From Salinimicrobium sp050750585 (lineage in GTDB: Bacteria > Bacteroidota > Bacteroidia > Flavobacteriales > Flavobacteriaceae): a DNA stretch of 64,000 nucleotides. Location: contig NZ_JBOJLM010000009.1 of the NCBI RefSeq assembly GCF_050750585.1, forward strand, positions 62,001-126,000. The letters run 5' to 3'. The stretch's first letter is position 1, and every line of letters begins with the position of its first letter. The notes under the pieces were generated by a model. The model saw only the letters and a list, made by a program, of their open reading frames with translations, had not been told where the DNA came from and did no database searches. Both the position numbers and the translations under genes were made by a program. This document shows positions 34,278 through 40,676 of the stretch, piece after piece.

Positions 34278-35669
34278 TTAATCCAAAAGGTTCACATTAA
34301 AACAGTTAATGGTTTCTATTCTCACGTAAAATGGATAATTATAGGTAAAGCCATTAAAAGTGTTGGCAATAGCACCATCTTCTCCCTCTATATTAGCACA
34401 ATAATTTTCCCAGCAAGTGGTACTCATCGCTCCACCGCTTGTCGGCCGCACCTCAATTGCATAAGCAGCAATAAGGTCGCTGTCGTCAAAGGGTGTATCA
34501 AGTATTATTTGTACTTCATTATTTATCAAAGAAATATTGGCTGTACCCAATGCTGTCAAATCTTCCAATCCTAAATCGGCTAAAAGTTGCAAATCTTCAT
34601 CACTGTTGATTTGAACCCAACCTTCAGGGTTAGCGTCTTCAAGTAGAGTAAACTCACAGTTAGGAGAGAGTTCATTTCTCAAATTTAATCTACAACGCAC
34701 GTCTGTATCACAAGTTGGATCTCCCGGATTATTATTATTGTCACAGTTTATCCTTACATGATGGTACGCAGGTATGAAGATTTCCTGAGCCTCAATACTG
34801 GCCTGGGTAATTTCAAATTGAAAAGTATCAGATGCATCTGCAGTGTAATCAAGGTCATCATGATTTAAAACTGTTACACGAGCATAGAAAGTTTGGTCTC
34901 CAAGATCGGGAAGAGCAACACACAGCACCGAAGCAGATGGCCATTCCCCTTCCATAGTAATGGTATTTGTATTATTGCTTAATGGGTAAGGAGTTCCATC
35001 GTAGGAATCGGTCCATACTTCCAAAGAGAAATAAGCTGGATACTCTCTTCCAGTTGCATCGTCACAATAATTTATAAATATGCAGTAGCTATTTTCTACC
35101 TCAACAAGATCAAAATCAAAGAATGGATAGCCGTAAGCTTCCTCATTTCGAGCATAGAAACACAAAACATCTATATCAATATAAGGCTTGGTACCAGAAA
35201 TAAGTTCAATCTCCTGTGGCAGAGGATTGTCTACATATTCAGAAAAAGTTCCTTCTAATCTTGGTGCTACCCATAGAACATTGTCATTAGTATCATAAAC
35301 AATAAAATGTTGCAGATCGTAATCTCCAGGAGGTAATGCCAATTCTTCAGAATATAAAGTTTCCCATGTATCAAGGCTGGTATTATATTTTAGTTCAACC
35401 CTTATAAGATTCATTTCACTACTTCCCCCATCTTCGCCAATGTAATTGCCCATGGCATCTGTGACTCCAATCATCACGTAGCCTGGATCATTATCGCTGC
35501 AGACTACCGGATCTTTTTGTTGCTGATCCATTTCTGCAAGAACAGTCTTAAAAGTTAACTGTACCTTTTGTTCATCTTCATTCACTGGGTTTGGATCTTC
35601 TGTAGTACAGGAAGCACCTACAACCAGAAGAAGTAATAAAAGGGTGATTTTATGTAATTTAGTTTTCAT
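34278..35669 (-). CDS. Array lipoprotein B: constant N-terminal module plus unknown C-terminal domain
   Basis: 463 residues. The signal peptide ends in a lipobox GASCTTEDP. The constant module is present (AYGYPFFDFDLVEVENSYC, NYCDDATGREYPAYFSLEV, YHHVRINCD), though it is the most diverged of the four in the first 60 residues. The C-terminal 150 residues contain CELTF-like NCEFTLLEDANPEGWVQI, then AYAIEVRPTSGGAMSTTCWE, and end in a tyrosine-rich strand (YNYPFYVRIE). The same C-terminal domain is found in gene C but not in A or D. No known domain was recognised. Surface location is inferred. Confidence 0.8.
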   Translation of the reverse strand: MKTKLHKITLLLLLLVVGASCTTEDPNPVNEDEQKVQLTFKTVLAEMDQQQKDPVVCSDNDPGYVMIGVTDAMGNYIGEDGGSSEMNLIRVELKYNTSLDTWETLYSEELALPPGDYDLQHFIVYDTNDNVLWVAPRLEGTFSEYVDNPLPQEIELISGTKPYIDIDVLCFYARNEEAYGYPFFDFDLVEVENSYCIFINYCDDATGREYPAYFSLEVWTDSYDGTPYPLSNNTNTITMEGEWPSASVLCVALPDLGDQTFYARVTVLNHDDLDYTADASDTFQFEITQASIEAQEIFIPAYHHVRINCDNNNNPGDPTCDTDVRCRLNLRNELSPNCEFTLLEDANPEGWVQINSDEDLQLLADLGLEDLTALGTANISLINNEVQIILDTPFDDSDLIAAYAIEVRPTSGGAMSTTCWENYCANIEGEDGAIANTFNGFTYNYPFYVRIETINCFNVNLLD

Positions 35670-35776
35670 AGTAGTATTTTTTAGAAGCAGGATAGGATAA
35701 AATTGGTCTCAGAAAAGACCTTTTAGAGTGATTCTCCCCTGTTCATATAGAGGATTTCACTTTAAGAGTAAAAAAA

Positions 35777-35806
35777 TTAACCACCTATTGTTAAACAGGT
35801 GGTTAA
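35777..35806 (-). terminator. Terminator after lipoprotein C
   Basis: TTAACCACCT (35777-35786) pairs with AGGTGGTTAA (35797-35806) around a 10-base loop. On the minus strand it is followed by a T7 run. It lies about 15 bases after the stop of gene C, so B is separated from C by a termination signal. Confidence 0.88.
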
Positions 35807-35821
35807 TCTCATATATATATA

Positions 35822-37213
35822 TTAGTTCTCAACTGGTATAGAACAGAAAATAGCATCTATTTTAATGTAGAAAGGATAAGAGTAATCGAAACCATCAAAA
35901 GACTCTGACACTTCCCCATACTGATCTTCACCTACCACATTAGCACATTCAGATTCCCAACAGGTTGAGTTCATAGCTCCCCCTTCAACAGAAGGTCTAA
36001 CTTCAATGGCGTAACCTGTGATTCTATCTTGATCTGAAAAAGGTGTATCAAGACTAACTGAAAGATTTCCATTATCCATTACTATAGAAACATCAACAAC
36101 TTCAATTAGACCATCTATTGGAAAATCAACCCAAAGGTTCAAATCTTCCAGATCCTGAGCATCGTCTATCCGTAACCAGTTATCATCACTATCTTCAAGT
36201 ACAGTGAAATAACAGAATGAATCTAACTCACCGTCAATTTCAAGTTCGCAAGCTGCATCGATATCACATACTTCGTCTTCACCTCCACCATTTGGATCTT
36301 CATCACAATTAAGTCTTATGTGGTGGTATGCAGGAACTTGTTCTGCCAATGCATTTATACTTCCCTGGGTAATTTCAAAGTCATAGTAGTCAGTTGCATC
36401 TGCTGTGTAATCAAGATCATCATGATTCATAACAGTTACTCTGGCGTAATATGTATCATCTCCCAGATCTGGCAATGCAAAACATAGAACAGAAGCAGCT
36501 GGCCAAGCACCTTCCATGGTAATTGTGTTAGTGTCTGCACTAAGCGTAACTTCATCTGTCATTGCAGCATCGGTAAATACGTCAATGCTAAAGTAAGCTG
36601 GGTATTCTCTTCCAGTTTCATCATCACAATAGTTTACGAAAACACAATAACTGTTTTCTACTTCTATCACATCAAAATCAAAGAAAGGATATCCGTAAGC
36701 CGCTTCTTCTCTTGAGTAGTAACATAGAACATCTACATCAATATAGGGTTTTGTTCCAGCTACCAGGTCAATCTGCATTGGTAGCGCATCACCTACTTCA
36801 TCAGCAAAGGCTCCTCCTTCACGTGGTGCTACCCAAAGTACCTGATCATTTGAGTCATATACTGCAAAATGTTGCAGGTAATAAGTACCGGCAGGAAGCG
36901 CTAAGTCTTCAGAATAAGTAGTTTCCCAGGATCCGTTGTTGTTCACTATCCCTACTTCGAAAAGTTCATAGTCGCCCATTTCGGCAGCCTCCGATGTAGT
37001 ACCTCCCAATACTACGTATGCAGGCTCAACCCCGTCTCTACATTCAACATCAGCCTGTCTGTTTTGTTGATTGAAGGAATTTAATAAGGCCCCAAAGGTC
37101 AATTGTACCGTTTCGGGATCATCTGAAACAACACCTGCTTCTTCCTTACTACAGGAAGTAAAAACTAATGCCAACATTGCCAACCAGGCAATTGAAGTTT
37201 TAAAATTTTTCAT
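35822..37213 (-). CDS. Array lipoprotein C: constant N-terminal module plus B-type C-terminal domain
   Basis: 463 residues. Signal and lipobox are MKNFKTSIAWLAMLALVFTS followed by CSKEE. The constant module (about 30-300) is very close to that of gene A, including LPAGTYYLQHFAVYD, VLWVAPREGGAF and NYCDDETGREYPAYF. The C-terminal domain resembles that of B (CYFTVLEDSDDNWLRI, GYAIEVRPSVEGGAMNSTCW, YSYPFYIKIDAIFC). A and C thus share the N-terminus while B and C share the C-terminus, which suggests module exchange. The upstream leader resembles that of gene D. Confidence 0.82.
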   Translation of the reverse strand: MKNFKTSIAWLAMLALVFTSCSKEEAGVVSDDPETVQLTFGALLNSFNQQNRQADVECRDGVEPAYVVLGGTTSEAAEMGDYELFEVGIVNNNGSWETTYSEDLALPAGTYYLQHFAVYDSNDQVLWVAPREGGAFADEVGDALPMQIDLVAGTKPYIDVDVLCYYSREEAAYGYPFFDFDVIEVENSYCVFVNYCDDETGREYPAYFSIDVFTDAAMTDEVTLSADTNTITMEGAWPAASVLCFALPDLGDDTYYARVTVMNHDDLDYTADATDYYDFEITQGSINALAEQVPAYHHIRLNCDEDPNGGGEDEVCDIDAACELEIDGELDSFCYFTVLEDSDDNWLRIDDAQDLEDLNLWVDFPIDGLIEVVDVSIVMDNGNLSVSLDTPFSDQDRITGYAIEVRPSVEGGAMNSTCWESECANVVGEDQYGEVSESFDGFDYSYPFYIKIDAIFCSIPVEN

Positions 37214-37239
37214 AATAAATTGTGTTTGATTAATAAAAA

Positions 37240-37251
37240 TTAGAATGGTTA
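37240..37251 (-). promoter_or_regulatory. Shared leader motif upstream of lipoprotein C
   Basis: On the minus strand TAACCATTCTAA (complement of 37240-37251) is followed by TTATTAATC and then, about 25 bases after the motif, the ATG of gene C. The same words in the same order precede gene D at 38897-38908. They could be a regulator site or simply the result of gene duplication. Confidence 0.45.
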
Positions 37252-37272
37252 ATAAAAATTTATAAAGAAATT

Positions 37273-37296
37273 CCTCCGGACCGGTTGATCCGGAGG
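37273..37296 (-). terminator. Terminator after lipoprotein D
   Basis: CCTCCGGA (37273-37280) pairs with TCCGGAGG (37289-37296) around an 8-base loop, 13 bases after the stop of gene D. On the minus strand it is followed by AATTTCTTT, a weak U-tract. Confidence 0.8.
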
Positions 37297-37309
37297 GATC
37301 TTATTCTTT

Positions 37310-38869
37310 CTAGAAGTCTTGGTGGCACACCTCCCCGGCATGTACGATTAAAGTATATGGACCTTCGCCATCTACGGGGAAACTATAGCTTAAAAGTTCG
37401 GAACCCTTATCGAGATCGAATTGCCCTGGAGAGCGCTTCTCTGGCCACTCGTTATCATCGTTAAACCAGAAGTGAGTATCTCCCACAGTAACACCGTAAT
37501 ACAAATCAATAGTCACATGAATTTGCTCTCCATCATCATCAAGTTCAATAATGACATCTCCTGCTCTCCAGGCCTTGCTGGTATCATTTTGACCTGCACC
37601 TGCCCAGAAAGGTAGTATCCAACGCTCATTTTCTTCATCATAAAATTCTTCATCTGCATCTACACCAACACCATCAATGAGAAGCCCCCATCCCCAGTTG
37701 TTGCTGTTATAATGATCTGATAGAATATAGTCTCCATACATGTAAGCAGTATCTCCACATCCACTTGAATCACAGGTATTTGTATCTCTACAATCTACAA
37801 TACAGTCACCATTTGTATCTCCTGGCACCACGCATTCATCTGGCTCACAGGAATCTGTATCTCTACAGTCAACGATACAGTCACCGTTGGTATCTCCAAG
37901 TACTGTTCCCGGTTCACAAGTTGGCTCCCCATATGGCGGTGCACAATTGAACCTTACGTGCTCATATGCAGGTACCGCAAGTTCCTGGGCTTCAATATCA
38001 GCCTGAGTGAAAGTAAATTCAAAGTAATCAGCATCTGGATCTGAAACATATGGAAGAAGATTATGATTCAGTACTGTTACACGTGCATAATAAGTATCAT
38101 CTCCAAGATCGGGTAAAGCAAGACATAATACAGAAGCAGCTGGATTATTTCCTTGCATAGTTACTGTATTCATATTATTGCTTAACATCACCTCTGTTCC
38201 GTCAAATGCATCTGACCATACTTCTACAGAGAAATGTGCAGGATACTCCCGGCCTGTTGCATCATCACAGTAATTAACAAAGATGCAATAGCTATTCTCT
38301 ACCTCAATAACATCAAAATCAAAGAATGGATAACCGTAAGCTTCCTCTTCTCTGGGAATAAAGCATAGAACTTCAACAGCAATATAGGGTTTAGTACCTC
38401 CAGTTAATTCTATGGCCTGGGGCAAAGCATCACTAACTTCACTGGCAAAAGTCCCACCTTCTCTGGGGGCAACCCACAGTACCTGATCATTCGTATCATA
38501 GACAGCAAAATGCTGTAGATAATAAGTATCTTCAGGAAGTTCAAGATCTGCTGAATAAGTTGTTTCCCAAGAACCATTATTATTGGTTAGACCAATTTCA
38601 ATAAGGTTTTCTGCATTTCCTCCATCAATGTAGGCCGTTCCCTCCTCATCTGTAGATATTCCAACCATTACATAAGCAGGTATAGCATTTTCTCTACATT
38701 CTACTGGCGTTGCCTGTTTATTCTGACTGTTAAAAGCCCCTAGCATGGCACCAAAAGTTAATTGCACTGTATCTTTGCCGTCAATAACATCAGCTTCCTC
38801 CTTACTACACGAAGTGAATACCAATGCAAATAGCGCAAAACAGGCCATGGATAATTTGAAGTGTTTCAT
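37310..38869 (-). CDS. Array lipoprotein D: constant N-terminal module, dockerin-like repeats, unknown C-terminal domain
   Basis: 519 residues. Signal and lipobox are MKHFKLSMACFALFALVFTS then CSKEEA. The constant module follows the A/B/C pattern (AYGYPFFDFDVIEVENSYC, NYCDDATGREYPAHFSVEV). After it come two nearly identical copies of GDTNGDCIVDCRDT (about 325-365), a calcium-binding-loop pattern similar to dockerin or type-3 thrombospondin repeats. A C-terminal acidic, aromatic domain of unknown type follows (YILSDHYNSNNWGWGLLIDG onward). The upstream spacer carries two G6 runs. Probably surface-exposed. Confidence 0.82.
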   Translation of the reverse strand: MKHFKLSMACFALFALVFTSCSKEEADVIDGKDTVQLTFGAMLGAFNSQNKQATPVECRENAIPAYVMVGISTDEEGTAYIDGGNAENLIEIGLTNNNGSWETTYSADLELPEDTYYLQHFAVYDTNDQVLWVAPREGGTFASEVSDALPQAIELTGGTKPYIAVEVLCFIPREEEAYGYPFFDFDVIEVENSYCIFVNYCDDATGREYPAHFSVEVWSDAFDGTEVMLSNNMNTVTMQGNNPAASVLCLALPDLGDDTYYARVTVLNHNLLPYVSDPDADYFEFTFTQADIEAQELAVPAYEHVRFNCAPPYGEPTCEPGTVLGDTNGDCIVDCRDTDSCEPDECVVPGDTNGDCIVDCRDTNTCDSSGCGDTAYMYGDYILSDHYNSNNWGWGLLIDGVGVDADEEFYDEENERWILPFWAGAGQNDTSKAWRAGDVIIELDDDGEQIHVTIDLYYGVTVGDTHFWFNDDNEWPEKRSPGQFDLDKGSELLSYSFPVDGEGPYTLIVHAGEVCHQDF

Positions 38870-38896
38870 AATTAAATGGTTTTAGATTAATAAAGT

Positions 38897-38908
38897 TTAG
38901 AATGGTTA
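38897..38908 (-). promoter_or_regulatory. Shared leader motif upstream of lipoprotein D
   Basis: TAACCATTCTAA on the minus strand, 27 bases before the ATG of gene D, followed by TTTATTAATCTAAAACCATT. The corresponding region of gene C is nearly identical in words and spacing. Confidence 0.45.
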
Positions 38909-39056
38909 TAAATATTTAAACAATAAATACGGTTTCAAGTCGCACAGGCGAAACATCAAACGGGGGGAGTAAAATGGTGGGGGGAACTAAGGAAATTGTT
39001 TGTTAAATGTAGGATTTATCTTAACCTCTAACAATGGGGGAAAACCCTCCTTTTCC

Positions 39057-40055
39057 TCAAACTTTAATCATATTATGGTTAAGAGCATATACTATACTCT
39101 CCAGGATGGTACCTGAATGAGTACGCCGTATAATATTAGCTCTATGTTTCTCAATTGTCTTAGCTGAAATGCATAAGGTTTCTGAGATCTCTCTGGTTTT
39201 ATATCCTTTACACAATAGTGAAATGATCTCCTTTTCTCTCTTTGTAAAATACTGCTCTTCCTCCTTGCAGTAGTCGGAAAAATACTTTTCAATTTCTACA
39301 GAATTGCTGCCAACTTCTTCCTTAAGAGGAAAATCATTCCCTGTGAAATTGATCATCATAATCATTTGACCTGAAAGTTGCTTGTCAAGTTTCGAAAATG
39401 TAATTCTCGCTTCCCTAATCTTTTCATTCATAATAAGTGAAGTTTTGGTTACAGCTTTCATGTGCTTGCCCCTAACAAACTTTTTAAGGGTTTCACTCAC
39501 CTTAAGCTTGTTCCTGCCAACTACCAGATCTGTCAGTTTGATTTGTTGCCTTCCAGTAATAAAGAAGTCATTCTTAAAAGCATCGTTCATTGCTATTATC
39601 TTTTCATCCTGTAGAAGGATTACCGGATACTCCAATAAGTTAAACAGCCCCATAAAAGAATCCTTCCAGTATTGCGTAAGACAACCCTGTGTTGCTATCA
39701 ACTCTTCAATCTCCTCTACAATAGAACGGTAGCATCCCCTATCGTAAATGATTCCGTCTACGGCATCTTTAAAATTGTTATCGAGAATCTTCTTGTTCTC
39801 AAGATCACCAAAGAGAAAAAGTAAACTTTTATTAAGGAAATGAGTAGATTTAAAATTGGATAAATTCTTTAGGCTTTCAAGACCAAGAGAAGAATAATCT
39901 ATTAGAATAACATCGGGCAATAAATTAAGTGCCATGGAGTAACCGCAATGAACACTGCTAACTTCGGTAGTGTTAAAATTGTGACTTACTTCTTTTTCAA
40001 TATTATTAGCTAAATCCCGGTTTTTTGTAATGAGTAGTAATATTTTCTTTTCCAT
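39057..40055 (-). CDS. LuxR-type regulator with degenerate receiver and PAS-like middle domain
   Basis: 332 residues. The N-terminal 120 residues resemble a receiver domain with an aspartate in DVILIDYSS, but the usual acidic pair after the first strand is replaced (LLLITKNRD). A PAS-like region follows (PVILLQDEKIIAMNDAFKND). The C-terminal GerE/LuxR helix-turn-helix runs from about residue 268 (YFTKREKEIISLLCKGYKTR, then ISAKTIEKHRANIIRRT). It is encoded upstream of, and on the same strand as, the lipoprotein array, 187 bases from gene D. Regulation of that array is inferred from position. Phosphorylation may not be the input signal. Confidence 0.85.
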   Translation of the reverse strand: MEKKILLLITKNRDLANNIEKEVSHNFNTTEVSSVHCGYSMALNLLPDVILIDYSSLGLESLKNLSNFKSTHFLNKSLLFLFGDLENKKILDNNFKDAVDGIIYDRGCYRSIVEEIEELIATQGCLTQYWKDSFMGLFNLLEYPVILLQDEKIIAMNDAFKNDFFITGRQQIKLTDLVVGRNKLKVSETLKKFVRGKHMKAVTKTSLIMNEKIREARITFSKLDKQLSGQMIMMINFTGNDFPLKEEVGSNSVEIEKYFSDYCKEEEQYFTKREKEIISLLCKGYKTREISETLCISAKTIEKHRANIIRRTHSGTILESIVYALNHNMIKV

Positions 40056-40676
40056 CCCCCTACTTTTTAATTGAATGATATTTTTAAGATCAAATTCTCT
40101 ATCATCTTCAGAAGTAAAGATATATAAGCTACTTTAAAATAAATCCTAAACTTGTGTAGTAAATAACTGACGATCAATACATTAAAATAACCTCGCTGAC
40201 AGACAAACTAACCAATTTAACTTAATTTTTTACGGTAAAAAGCTCTTTTTATGATACTTTTAATCGGAATAATTTTATAGTTTAAATCCCCCGTAAGAAA
40301 AAAGTGATTAATGTAAAAACCTCACTTTTAGCATTCTGGGAATGCCCAATCTTTGTTTTGTCTCAATCAGTAATCAGCTTTCCATTATACCCTGATTTGA
40401 CTCATTACATCTACCATACCCCAAAAATCTGACTCCTATATAAAAAAGAAGTAGGACTTTAATGCAGACTTTAATATTTATACCACAAATACCTAAACAA
40501 ATTGCAACAGCTCTTAGCATTTAATTAAGAATATGATATAAGTAAGGCTCAGCTGAATAGGTAATTTGTAGGAATAACTTTAACATAATAGACAGGTCTG
40601 ACTTTATCCGGCACTTCTTTACTCTTTTCTCAATAGCTACAGTTTCAGTACCTTTGCAGCCTTGCAAAAAACTCAC
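40056..40676. other. 621-base divergent spacer between the LuxR-type gene and uvrA
   Basis: No gene, tRNA or strong hairpin was seen. It is AT-rich and should contain the promoters of the LuxR-type gene (minus) and uvrA (plus). The only consensus-like site I can support is the -7 box at 40649-40656. Confidence 0.55.
40649..40656 (+). promoter_or_regulatory. TAnnTTTG -7-like box upstream of uvrA
   Basis: TACCTTTG at 40649-40656 lies 20 bases before the ATG at 40677. A matching -33 TTG is not clear. Confidence 0.4.

Noticed and set aside
37700..37950. True cellulosomal dockerin in lipoprotein D
   Set aside because: The loops match the calcium pattern, but extra cysteines and the lack of any cohesin-like gene in the window argue against a cellulosome role.
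40056..40676. tRNA or other structured RNA in the long spacer before uvrA
   Set aside because: No cloverleaf-like pairing, conserved T-loop or strong hairpin could be found by eye.
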